Below are positions 1 to 9,362 of a stretch of 34,953 bases of DNA, piece by piece. This DNA is from Chara braunii (taxonomy: Eukaryota > Streptophyta > Charophyceae > Charales > Characeae). The notes beneath the pieces are model-generated. The model had not been told where the DNA came from. It saw nothing but the letters and a program-made list of their open reading frames with translations, and ran no database searches. Made by a program: the position numbers and the translations under genes. The stretch spans positions 1,694,066 to 1,729,018 of the forward strand of contig BFEA01000001.1 of the NCBI GenBank assembly GCA_003427395.1, given 5' to 3'. How positions within the stretch are numbered: position 1 is the stretch's first letter; each line of letters begins with the position of its first letter.

Positions 1-176
1 ATTTTCTTACCCCCCCCCCCCCCGTCCTCAGTGGCCGAGGAATTTCGCTCCCAGTGTCACGCCAAGCGTGCACACCCCCTTTATTCCAGACTGGCTCCGT
101 CATGGTAGCCGACGCCGCCACCATGTCGAATGCAAAGACATGGCAAAATACCCTTGTAAGGGTATTTTGTCCGACA
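1..176 (-). mobile_element. LTR fragment (5' end of an LTR, minus strand, runs off window)
   Basis: Read on the minus strand, an LTR-like sequence begins at 176 with TGTCGGACAAAATACCC and runs left out of the window. The same start (TGTCGnn..AATACCCTTACAAGGG) is seen at 5039, 6617 and 7915 (minus) and 10413 (plus), so it marks a repeated terminus rather than a chance word. A TG start fits an LTR, but the 3' end is not in the window. The adjacent sequence 177-2170 would then be the 3' internal region upstream of this LTR. The family-level assignment is inference. Confidence 0.55.
144..169 (-). repeat. Perfect-arm terminal palindrome (12-bp arms)
   Basis: The arms CAAAATACCCTT and AAGGGTATTTTG are exact reverse complements around a GT centre. 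The palindrome sits 7 bases inside the TGTCGG terminus. Related palindromes at 5008, 6586, 7884 and 10420 have the same ATACCCTT core but different outer bases that still pair. Confidence 0.85.
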
Positions 177-364
177 ACATGGCGAGTCTCTAAAGCAACT
201 ACTTGTCAAATTGAAACTCAGACTAAGTAGCGATCTCACTTAGCCACGTGCAAGGCCAAACCACAAAGGTAAGTTCTCTCACCAACCCAAGTCACCTTGG
301 ACAAACAATAGTTCGTAGTCTTTTAATGACTTATCCCTTTGTACCCAGCTTACATAGAGCATCA

Positions 365-875
365 AGTTATGTCATTCATCTTAGAAATAATGTCAACTCT
401 TTACCTTAGTTATACACGAACAGGTTGCACAACTATTTTTCTCTTCATTGGGCATATAACTAAGCCATTCGTCTTAGAAACAATGCTTAGTCGCAGTGTT
501 TAATAGCCAAGCGATATATATCTCTATGAACTTAATCTTCAAAAATGAGCGTAGAACTGAGTCATTCATCTTAGAAACAATACTCAGCCGACCCAAGTTA
601 CCTTCAGTTAGAGCTTTTAATTATACTCTTTTGATTTGTGATAAGGCTATAGTTAGACCATTCATCTTAGAAACAATGTCTGACTAGCATTATTCTTATA
701 AACATATAGATATATAAAATATAGAAAGTCTTATTCCTCTGTTCACATTATAATCCTGTGGCCTCAGACTTAGACCTTTCATCTTAGAAACAATGTCCAG
801 TCTTTGGCTTGAGCCTCCCCTCAGAATAAAACAACCAAAAGAGTTGAGTCATTCGTCTTAGAAATAATGCTCAAC
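365..875 (-). repeat. Hairpin array, part 1: six hairpins with constant loop and varying stems
   Basis: Six copies lie at about 365-399, 459-491, 557-587, 651-685, 767-802 and 843-875. The plus-strand loop core is CATTCATCTTAGAAACAATG with few changes. The flanks differ from copy to copy but pair with each other: ACTAAG/CTTAGT, CTGAG/CTCAG, AGTTAGAC/GTCTGACT (one G-U type pair), GTTGAG/CTCAAC. The first and fifth copies pair less well. An unpaired C or T next to the inner CATT/AATG pairing recurs. Spacing is 76-116 bp. Sequences between hairpins show no obvious conservation. Confidence 0.85.
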
Positions 876-889
876 CCTCTTTTATCAGC

Positions 890-1345
890 AACAAGCGGTT
901 ATCGAGTAGCTGAAAATTCAGAAATAAAAATTCTGAAGTGAGAGTTTTGGACAATCTGAAAATCCTGAATGGTCCTGAAGTGGTGAAAGGTCCGAAGACC
1001 CTGAAAACCACCTGTTTAGGCAGGCTGCATCTTGTAGTGGTGAAGGGTGTCCTGAAGTGGTCAAGTGAGAGTTTTGGGCAGCCTGAAAATCCTGAATGGT
1101 CCTGAATTTGTGAAAGGTCCGAAGACCATGAAAACCACCCTTCACCACTTGAGGATGCATCCTGCCTAAACATGTGGTTTTCAGGGTCTTCGGAGCTTTC
1201 ACGACTTCAGGACCATTCAGGATTTCCAGACCTGAATGGTCCTGAAGTGGTGAAAGGTCCGAAGACCTTGAAAACCACATTTTTAGGCAGGCTGCATCCT
1301 GAAGTGGTGAAGGGTGTTCTGCAGTGGTGATGAAAAATACGACTG
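890..1345. repeat. Inserted repeat cluster: direct and inverted copies of a ~100-bp unit
   Basis: Units containing CTGAATGGTCCTGAAGTGG, GGTCCGAAGACC and AAAACCAC occur at about 950-1057 (+), 1085-1137 (+, truncated), 1138-1221 (-) and 1231-1314 (+). The cluster separates hairpins 6 and 7 of copy A and is absent from copy B, so it probably arrived after the A/B split. No coding domain is seen; the open frames here are overlapping translations of the repeat. Confidence 0.75.
1138..1314. repeat. 84-bp-arm foldback (inverted repeat, 9-nt loop)
   Basis: Arms 1138-1221 and 1231-1314 are reverse complements with 6 mismatches by my count, around the 9-base loop ATTTCCAGA. A transcript from either strand would form a long hairpin. 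It may be a foldback or MITE-like element, or an inverted duplication of the local repeat unit. I could not identify a flanking target-site duplication. Confidence 0.85.
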
Positions 1346-1443
1346 TTGTTTACCTTCTCTCTTCTCAGCACTAAAAAAAAAAACAGAGTACCCTGGGTCA
1401 AGACCCAGAGACTATTTAGAAACCAGCCAAAAATAAACAGCGA

Positions 1444-1660
1444 CCAGACCATTCATCTTAGAAACAATGTCTGGCCCTCAAGGTTTGCACAATCAATACC
1501 CCATAGAAACAACAACCAGACCATTCATCTTAGAAACAATGCCTGGTTAAATTAAATAAACGCAGCGACAAAGCCATTCATCTTAGAAACAATGCTTGGT
1601 CCTTCAGAAAATAGAACAAAACACAGCAATCGGGTCATCCATCTTAGAAACAATGCCCGA
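1444..1660 (-). repeat. Hairpin array, part 2: four more co-varying hairpins
   Basis: Copies lie at 1444-1474 (CCAGAC/GTCTGG), 1514-1547 (AACCAGAC/GCCTGGTT, one A-C mismatch), 1567-1601 (GACAAAGC/GCTTGGTC, one mismatch) and 1630-1660 (TCGGG/CCCGA). The loop is the same as in part 1. Spacing is tighter here (53-70 bp). Confidence 0.85.
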
Positions 1661-2170
1661 CCTTATAAGACCCATCCAAGCGCAAGCAAAACTGCCTTCC
1701 TCCAAGCCTGCCCCCTGATGCAACCCCTTTTTACAATCTGCTTTCAGACAACCAACAAAGTTGAAACTGAAACTTGTGCATGCATTTTTTTGCTTAGTCT
1801 GGGTTATGTCCTGAAAGTCAAACTGAAAGTCAAAGTAGGGGTGCACTCAATATACTCAGTCAGGGACATAGAAAGATGTATAGATAGGGGTTATAACTGG
1901 GTTTGTAAGGGAAAGCAATGGTTGCCTTTGAGTTCCTTGCCTCCATAACCCCTCATGAGTTTCGCCAGAGCTCCAAGAATCGGTGGGTTGACTCCCCATA
2001 GAGTCTTAATGCGGACCTACGGGTTGCAATCCCACCTGTCGCCTTCCTCTCAGAACCAATAGACTAGACTTAGAGTAAGAAGGGCAGACGAAGATAGATT
2101 TGAGACTCTTAGATCCAAGGAGGGTGCTCTCAGACTCGCGTGAGAGGGTCTTCCAACCTTCAGTCCTCCA

Positions 2171-3450
2171 ACCGGCTTAACAGCAATCCAGCCAGCTGCC
2201 TAAGTCTGCATCTCACGGTTGGTCCTTGCAGCTGCTTCGCATGGTAGGACGAGCATCACTCGAGTCAACAGGTAAGTTCCCAGACTCTGCCTCTATTCCC
2301 TTACTTTTCCTGTCTACAGGGTGCACAATACACTGGTGAACAAAAGCTTTGTAATCCCGTTGGTCTCCTTGGTAAGCAGGTCGTTGGGACGGGAAACACA
2401 CTGGCCAACAGGAAGGGTTCCTCCCTATGTAAACCGCCTCTTGCTCCACAGGTAAGCTTCCACCCGCTCCGCTCGTCTGCAGCTTCTTCGCTCAACAGGC
2501 TGAACAGCACACCGACTCACAGGTAAGCCACCACCTCGCTATTCACTCACAGCCAGCTTCGTTCGGTGCAATGAGCAGCTCACCGGTCCACAGGCTAGCC
2601 CCCAAGCCTGCACTCTATAACCCGTCACTCCTGTCTAGTGGAACGCGCATCGTTTCGGTCACCAAGTAAGCCCTCAGATTGTGGCTCGCTTGCGGCTGCC
2701 TCTGATTCTCAATACTCCTGGTCGCCTGCTTCTGTCGCGTCCGCTCGAAGCTTTGAGGAATGAGGGTCACGAACGGGAAAAAAAACACGGAGAGGAACGA
2801 TATATAATCAGCGGAAAAAGGATCGTCATCCCGACGAGCAACAACCGATCGGGAATAAAACTGCGATTTTCCTGACTACCTTCGTAGGATAAGCGTGAAC
2901 CTTTCACTGAAAACCATTGCTGATGCACTGCTATCCAACCCTGAACGCAGAGGGATAGACGACCTTCGATAGGATATAAGCTAGATCGGAATGAATCTTC
3001 CGCTAGGACATGGACATATACACCGCTATCCGTCCTTGCTCCTCGCTCGATCCCTCCGACCGACAGGTAAGTCTCCCTCTTCGCCCCTACCTCACGCTAT
3101 TTTGCCGATAGGATAAGCAAAATTGAATGAACATACCGATAGACGATGGAAAGATACATCGTCAATTCTAAGTCCGCTTCTCCCGTGCGCGGCTCCAGCC
3201 TGTCGGACTGCAAAACGCGTTCACTCTTCCGCCGATCAGAGTGTACCATCAGATGCGTGGCGCCTGAAAACCCCTTCGAGCCTCATCTTCACTCGCCTGT
3301 TCCTATTGACTAGTAATCGAGATCACCAATTTTTTACCTCACCATCGCTTCTTCCACAATACCTCCACGCACCTCCTTTCCTTATCTAGCTCTAATCTCA
3401 ATAACCTACCACTGAATCCGACCCCACCATGCAGCTCACCCGGACAAAAA
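2171..3450. other. Non-coding region with repeated splice-donor-like motifs
   Basis: No recognisable protein. (C)AGGTAAG-type motifs with GT at 2272, 2452, 2524 and 3067, and a weaker CAAGTAAG at 2666, lie after short CT-rich stretches. Acceptor-like CACAG or AACAG triplets lie between them. Neighbouring segments are related (TCAACAGGTAAGTTCC, TCCACAGGTAAGCTTCC, CTCACAGGTAAGCCACC), so this is partly a degenerate tandem repeat. Whether any of it is spliced cannot be decided from sequence. Confidence 0.5.
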
Positions 3451-3499
3451 AAACCCGAATTGCCTCCTCCTTTGCCCCGTTTCGTCAAGGAACAAGCGC

Positions 3500-3753
3500 A
3501 TTGTCGAGCGCATTGGTCCGGCACCGCACAAGGCAGCGCGGGACCCTCCCGACCGTGTCACGCAGGAGTTGGTATGTTCCTTCGTCGTGAATATACATGG
3601 AGCTTCCGCAAGCCGCTCTGACCGAGTGCGGCACCCATACCTCTCGCGAGCCCCTACGACAAGATAGGGCCACGACTTACCTCCACCTTACGGGAGTTGT
3701 CACCTCCCTTCGGTGGGCGTATCCCCGTCGAGCTACCAGTCCACAGTACGAAA
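3500..3753 (-). mobile_element. Conserved LTR module (antisense copy)
   Basis: The reverse complement matches 20396-20655 closely over most of its length. Shared words include CTGTGGACTGGTAG, GGGGATACGCCCACCGAAGG, CGCGAGAGGTATG, CTTGCGGAAGCTCCATGTAT and ATGCGCTCGACA. A short hairpin CCCTA(N8)TAGGG is kept. The module ends at the CGACA-type end where 18900 and 15868 also end. Confidence 0.75.
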
Positions 3754-5007
3754 GCTAATCAGCTGCAACCCTTGCAGCGTGATCCCAGGTGACGCAGGTC
3801 CCGCTGCATATCTTGGTGGTAGTAGCAACTCTCAGATAGGAACTTTGAAGACCGGTGTGGCAAAGGGTTCCATGTGAACGGCTGCGCACAGTCAGTGTTG
3901 CTGCAGCAGCCACTGCCCCCAGTCTCCCGTCCTGCTGTGCCTAGGCACGGTTCACCATCTGCGGGTCCCAACCGGGCATGCCCACACTCAAACCTCACAC
4001 GGCAGACCGTGGTTGGCGGATGGTGCACCCGCGGAGGGTCCCGCCACTCAAGTTTCTTCCGCCTTGTCGGCTAACCCAACAGGCTCACATGCACGTTGAA
4101 CTCCTCAGCTTGCGGTTTCAACAGTTCATGGGCGTATCAATTGAACCACGCCCCGCTGGTCCCCGGATACAACTCCGGTACCAGTGTTGTCGCCGCGCCC
4201 CAAAAATGGGACCGACAACTAAAAATAACTTAAGAGAAAATAAAAATACGGACGTCGGAAACTGGTGCTTTGGGAAAGGGAGACCGCCTGTACCACTCTT
4301 AGTTCCGCCGATCGGGCCTATGGAGGGGTCGGCAACAAAACCAAGGGGGATAGCCCCGCCGGGCCCTCAACCCCTCGGCATCTTCAGCCGTTTCGATGTT
4401 CCATCACTGCCGGTCGTCGCCCTCGATCCCTGTACCGCCGCTTTGAAAGTCCAATGCCGTTACCAATAGTGCTAGTACCCAAGGCTGAGACGGGCCACTG
4501 CAAAATTCAATATAAACTGTTGTCGCACGGCACGCAGGCCTACCAAAATACCTCAAGGCCACTCCTTCACCTACAGACCAACTCACGACTGTCGTTCTAT
4601 GACGCCCGCCGCTCCTAGGGCCTGGCTCCGTCCACGACTATCAACCTCCCACGTCCACCGCGCGGAGGTCCCTGCTCATGTTCAATTTTCTCTCGCATGC
4701 TCCAATCACTGCCCAAAGCAACACCACTTCCGATGACGCATGCCGTATGAACGCAGACGTACCATGGTCACTTCAATAAAAGAAAAATTTTTCCTAGTCT
4801 TAATCAAAGCCAAAAAATTTTGCCGGCGGAAACGCCGACTCCATAGCATCAAGAAAAAATCATCACGCACGCCTCAAAACTGCGCGCCCATACATTCTCT
4901 ACTTCCAGTCAACCATTCAGTCAGTGCGAACAAAATGTAACTGCGACTCGCGTAGTGTACTTAAATTTCAAACAAAACCTATTTTCTGTCACTTGCAAAA
5001 ACTAGAG

Positions 5008-5031
5008 CGGATACCCTTGTAAGGGTATTCG
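5008..5031 (-). repeat. Terminal palindrome, unit III
   Basis: The arms CGGATACCCTT and AAGGGTATTCG pair fully if one G-U pair is allowed in the plus-sense RNA. CCGACA (minus-strand TGTCGG) follows at 5034-5039. Confidence 0.8.
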
Positions 5032-5039
5032 CGCCGACA

Positions 5040-6617
5040 GCGCAATACTGCCCCCGGGTTCACTCGTCCCTCACCGCGATCATACTCCACTTCCCTTCCG
5101 CTCCATTCAATCCCGTTGCCTCCGTAGCTGCGCTCAGTCACAGAGCCGAGCGGTAGGACGACTACTCCCCTTCGGCTATCTTGAGGGAAACTGCGGAGAG
5201 AAAAACCGCCACGGCCCGATGTCTACAGCGCTTGATAAAATTTTCTAAAGGGTTCAAACTAACGGGCTGTACGTGTGATCCTCCGCCTTTGCGCCCAAGC
5301 CTGGCAGAGGATATGCACAGCGGTATTACTATTGGCTTCCGCCACGTCGGCCTTGCCCCGCTCCGCTTCAGTCATCCCAAGGGAAACTCCAGAGTGAACC
5401 AGTTGTCAACAACTAATCTAGTCTTTCGGCCCTATACCTAGGCGTGACGAACGATTCGCAAGTCAATTTCGCTGCAAGCCCCGGCCTGGGCTGCCCACAG
5501 CCTTGCCCTTGCTCAGGCATAGTTCATCACCTGCGGGTCCCCGTCGGCATGGTACGGGTCACAATGCTCTACCCGCTTGGATGGAACAAGGCCTTCGTCG
5601 TCCGCAGCAATGGTGACTTGGTACTTTGCTGGTCACACGGCGCCAGGACGCTTGCGGTCACCTTTAGAGATGACCGCAAAATCCTTCTCTCCTCGGCTAC
5701 ACCAGCCGCTGACAAATGGGCACTCAATTGGTAGATTTAGGACCTCGGCAAAACTGTCCAACCGGTTCTATTACTCGTGGGCCCCAACGGGCATGCTCAC
5801 ACTCAAACCTCTCCGGGCAGATCGTTGCTGGCCGCCGACGCACTCGTAGTGTCCTCGACCACCTTGACGGCCAACCGTGGCCGGTGTCACGTCCAACCTT
5901 CGAAAAGTCAAAACATAAAATTAAATAATAATGACAACAAAAAAATAAACAATGTTTTTAGACGCTTCTAATCGTCAAAAATATGACGAGGGGGAAAAAG
6001 GAATCACTAACACGTTCTGACGCTGTCGACGGCCAAACCAAAGAATGAAGCCCCGCCTGACCCTCAACCCTTCGGTCTCCTTCACGCTACTCTGATCTCC
6101 TCGCACCGTCGCCACTCGATCCCGATCCCTGAATCTCTTTGACGAAAGTCCGACGCCGTAACCGCTACTAGGTCCGCTAGTGCTAGGTCCCAGGCTGGGT
6201 CTAGCCTTGTCGAATACCTAAATAAACTAATACTGCGCGACACGCAGGTCTACCAAAACACTTACTGGAACGTTTTAATATCGCACTGTTGCCGATGCTG
6301 TCCTCCGCACGTGCGCACAAGTCACAGGCAGGCGCGCTAATCAACGAGATATAATCTTTTTAATCCTTGCCTAATCAGAAATTGAATTTTTGGCTGGCGA
6401 TCACGCCGGTTTTCACAATCATCAAAAGGAAAAATAGATCACACGCGCCGTCAGTTTGCGCGCCCACTCACTCTCTGCTCTAGTCAACCATCCAGTCAAA
6501 CATCAACCCCAGACTCAGTCGCGCCTCGCGCGGTATACTTGGACTTCAAACCAAACTTATTTTTTGTCACGTGCAAAAACCAAGGCGGATACCCTTGTAA
6601 GGGTATTCGCACCGACA
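5040..6617 (-). mobile_element. LTR-like unit II (minus strand)
   Basis: The unit starts on the minus strand at 6617 with TGTCGGTGCG. It contains the GCGCGCC-rich block near 6445-6510, the CGTGGGCCCCAACGGG / CACTCAAACCTC block near 5778-5850 (compare 3960-4030), and a block near 6025-6250 like 4302-4560. Length is about 1578 bp, close to unit III. It has no protein domain and no primer-binding site between units, so this looks like LTRs or a non-coding element duplicated in tandem rather than full elements. Confidence 0.5.
6586..6609 (-). repeat. Terminal palindrome, unit II
   Basis: Same core and same single G-U type pair as at 5008-5031. CCGACA follows at 6612-6617. Confidence 0.8.
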
Positions 6618-7915
6618 GCGCCAGAGTGCTCTTCCTTCTTATCCTCCATCACACTGCCATCGCCGCCTTTACCTTTTACACGCACCCGGCCCGATCCTCG
6701 TCCGGGTTTGCTTTACCCCTCCCCTCCTGGCTGGCTCCACTAACGCAGCATTTTTGATAGCGGCTCGCCCTGGTCACAACAAACTTCGGTCGTCGACAAA
6801 AAAAATAAAAATGAAACGGTGGAGTCAAAACAGACTCCACGCGCCTCTCCTCCAATTTATGCGCATCATCCTTGCGCCGGGGCCGAACTAATCTTCTCTA
6901 TATCTTTCCAATTTTATCGGATGTCCCGTAGGACTCTAACCGGGGTAATACCCCGCGACCTTCTGAAGTTTGAACGGCCCCCCCTCTCTTAGGGACCAGC
7001 GCAGCCCCAAGCAGGCCAGAATATTTGGTTATACTCATCAAGTGTCATCATCTAGGCCCGATCCGCGGGTCTGTATTCCAACAGTTCAGGAGTGCAGCTA
7101 CCTCGCTAAGCTCTTGGGCCGACAGCCAGTCTCGGGACCGGTGCCGAACCCATGCCAAAAAGATAGGGCCGAGTAAAATAAAAACAAATAAATAAATTTT
7201 AACCTACGAGGGGAATAGATGCGGGGAGAGGAGAAAGGAAGTGGGGGCCTACCGGTACTTCCCAGGTTCGGCCAAGCGGGCCCGCGATCGGACTCCCCCG
7301 ACAAAACTAAAAGGGATAGTCCCGTGGGACCCTCGACCCCTCAGCTTCTTCAATGCTTCGTCGCTCCTGCGTCGTCACCCGTTGGTCTCGACCCCCACGC
7401 CTCCGTCTCGAAAGTCCAATGTCGCAACCTATAGGGCTAAGCCCAAGCCTGAGACCAGCGAGTGCGAGCTCCTATATAAAGTGGTGCAGCACGACGCTCG
7501 TGCTCAGAAAGGTGGCCTGGGCCTCATCTCCGCTTACAACCAGGCGTGCGGCCGTTAAACACCCTCCCCGTCATACTCCGACTGCGTCACGGCGGCCACA
7601 CGCCCCCTCCCGCATGCCAAACCTACCGCCGGTCAAGCGTGCAAGACAAAGCCCTAGCCTTTTAATCCCCCGTTTAAAATGAAATTCAAGTCATTTGGCT
7701 ATGCCGACTTCGTAATCAAAAATATGAACAAAAGAATCACACGCGCGCCTTAAGACTGCGCGCTCACTAGCACTTCTTAGTCGAACAATCCCTAGTCTGT
7801 GTGCGGACGACCACTACATTCCGCGCCGATATTCCAAAATTTCCAAGTTTAGTCAAATTTTCTGTTACTTGTAAAAAACAGGGCGGATACCCATGTTAGG
7901 GTATTCGCGCCGACA
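6618..7915 (-). mobile_element. LTR-like unit I (minus strand)
   Basis: The unit starts on the minus strand at 7915 with TGTCGGCGCGAATACCC. Blocks near 7738-7800 and 7290-7500 match the corresponding blocks of units II and III (AAAGTCCAATGTCGCAAC against AAAGTCCAATGCCGTTAC). It is shorter (about 1298 bp). AT-rich stretches such as 7170-7200 interrupt the similarity. No coding domain is visible. Confidence 0.5.
7884..7907 (-). repeat. Terminal palindrome, unit I (diverged centre)
   Basis: CGGATACCC and GGGTATTCG pair as in the other copies. The centre has changed to ATGTTA, which shortens the stem. CCGACA follows at 7910-7915. Confidence 0.75.
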
Positions 7916-7947
7916 CCGCCTATTGCTACATCCGGTCCTCAGAAGGA

Positions 7948-8103
7948 ATGTGCCCGATGAAGTCATTGTCATCTGAAAGTAGGACGGATCGTAGAATGAA
8001 GAGAATGCGAGACCGGCAGACAAAGATAGTATGTGCTTGTTGTGGAAAGATTGGTCACACCCCTCGCAGATGTAAGGTGGCAGAGAAAGGGGTTAAAGAG
8101 TGA
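7948..8103 (+). pseudogene. Gag CCHC zinc-knuckle remnant
   Basis: A short open frame of about 51 codons (internal ATG at 7957) ends at TGA 8101-8103. It is rich in Arg/Lys and holds a perfect CX2CX4HX4C zinc knuckle, CACCGKIGHTPRRC (about 8032-8073). That motif is the nucleic-acid-binding signature of retrotransposon Gag/nucleocapsid proteins, so this is most likely the end of a gag gene. I see no capsid homology upstream, because an LTR-like unit of opposite orientation abuts it at 7915. Nor do I see protease or RT downstream, although weak frame fragments continue to about 8420 with stops. It could also be a LINE ORF1 knuckle; the basic flanks and LTR surroundings favour gag. Confidence 0.6.
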
Positions 8104-9057
8104 GGCCATTGGGCTTTAGGCAAGGGGTCTGGTTCCTCCCAACAACTATTACCAATTTACTTGTCTCATCCATAGCAAGAAAGCGATAGAATGGTGGTAG
8201 CAGTTTTGACCGACTTATGGATAAACATTCGGAAGGTTATGACGGTGCGAAAGACCAAGTTGCTAGACTAATAGACAATTATCTGCTTGTGTTGCTTTTA
8301 AGCTGGGTCCTCAAATTTTAGGAGGCACAAATTTTACTTTGTATATATTTTTGATTTTGGATGAGAATCCTTACTTTTTGAGGTTGTGCATACGCTCTGG
8401 GTTTGACAATCCACTCTCTAAGCTGGCTTTGGAGACTTTGTAAGATTAGATTGTTCATACGCTGATATCCTTTTATTTTCATCAGAACGGTTGGGATCGT
8501 TTTGTGTACATCAATCTTTTATGATTCGTAGGGTATGTTATACAAGGTCTTTTGCTTCTAATTGGGACCTGGAATGGTGATGATTTGAGGCTTGTAAAGA
8601 TTCGAGACTCGAGATAATCTGATTTTTCTATGAGGCCATCTTGGTATGGGTTTTGATTTCCCTGGGATGCAGAATCGTGCATGTTCTGATTGTCATTGGC
8701 ATTTTCAGCATGAGAAATTTGTGGGTTTTTCTATATTTATTTTATTTAACATATGAGAAGGGAAGACTTAACTATGTATAATGAGAGAGTGACAAAAAAA
8801 GGTCAATGAAGAGTGCTTGAACCGGGGAGGGTTCAATGAAGAGAGGAAAGCGTGATTATCAGTGGAGGATTTCTGGGAGATTTAAAGATTCCAGAAAATC
8901 ATATTGAGAGAGAGGTTATGCACGAGGGCGGCCTAAACGGTTGATGGTCTTATTGGGGCCCATCTCCAAGTGAAAGATATTTTTAAAGATTATATGGAAT
9001 GCTTATCCTTGAGTGGGAAGGATAACTGAAAGATTTTTCTGGTTGAGAAATTTGCCT

Positions 9058-9362
9058 TCCTGACATGTATACAGCGATCACTCTGCCCTGGGCTCATAAC
9101 TGTCAGTGAGGGACTCGCGGCAGGGAAACCTGTCATGTATACGGGACCCTCACTTGACCTTTGGTTATGGACTGCGCGTGGTTTAGTCTGCGTCAGAGGG
9201 TAGGGATTATACTGCCATGTATACAGCAACGTCATCCTACCCAAAGTTTACGACTGCCTGTAAGGGAGACTCACGGCAGGGAAACCTGTCACGTATATGG
9301 GACCCTCACTTGGCCTTTGGTTGTGAACTGCGAGTGACCAGTCTGCGACGGTATTTTCCGTG
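9058..9362. repeat. 153-bp tandem duplication with CATGTATAC boxes
   Basis: Two head-to-tail copies, about 9058-9210 and 9211-9362. Each has two near-palindromic boxes: CATGTATAC at 9064, 9134 and 9216, and CACGTATAT at 9290. The strings GGCAGGGAAACCTGTC and GGGACCCTCACTTG are shared. Confidence 0.85.

Larger units (their letters stand above)
177..2170 (-). mobile_element. Copy A: non-coding internal region of an LTR element (minus orientation)
   Basis: The minus strand of this stretch matches the plus strand of 13860-15236. Shared blocks include the one with TTGACTTTCAGTTTGACTTT near 1808-1838, the block around 1975-2060, and a terminal block at 185-290 that matches 15120-15235. Copy A is longer because a repeat cluster (about 890-1345) is inserted in it. 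I see no gag, pol or other domain on either strand; open frames here are short and not conserved as protein. The LTR start at 176 places this region next to a 3' LTR, so it may be the untranslated 3' internal region of a large Ty3/gypsy element. That placement is inference. Confidence 0.6.
3450..5039 (-). mobile_element. LTR-like unit III (minus strand)
   Basis: Reading leftwards, the unit starts at 5039 with TGTCGGCGCG plus the palindrome at 5008-5031. It shares blocks with the units starting at 6617 and 7915: a GCGCGC-rich block near 4866-4900 and a block near 4302-4440 with AAAGTCCAATGCCG. Its distal part (3790-4040) matches 10960-11230 of the plus-strand LTR, for example the stretch around GTCTTCAAAGTTC. 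The last 250 bp (3500-3753) is the LTR module also found at 20396-20655 and, more distantly, at 18590-18900. Short open frames on both strands look random. The left boundary is approximate. Confidence 0.5.

Noticed and set aside
365-1660. CRISPR array
   Set aside because: The repeats are hairpins with changing flanks and irregular spacing in a plant-like retroelement setting, with no Cas genes.
365-1660. Hammerhead ribozyme (retrozyme) reading of the GAAAC-containing loops
   Set aside because: The CTGATGA core is missing on both strands and the stem order does not fit.
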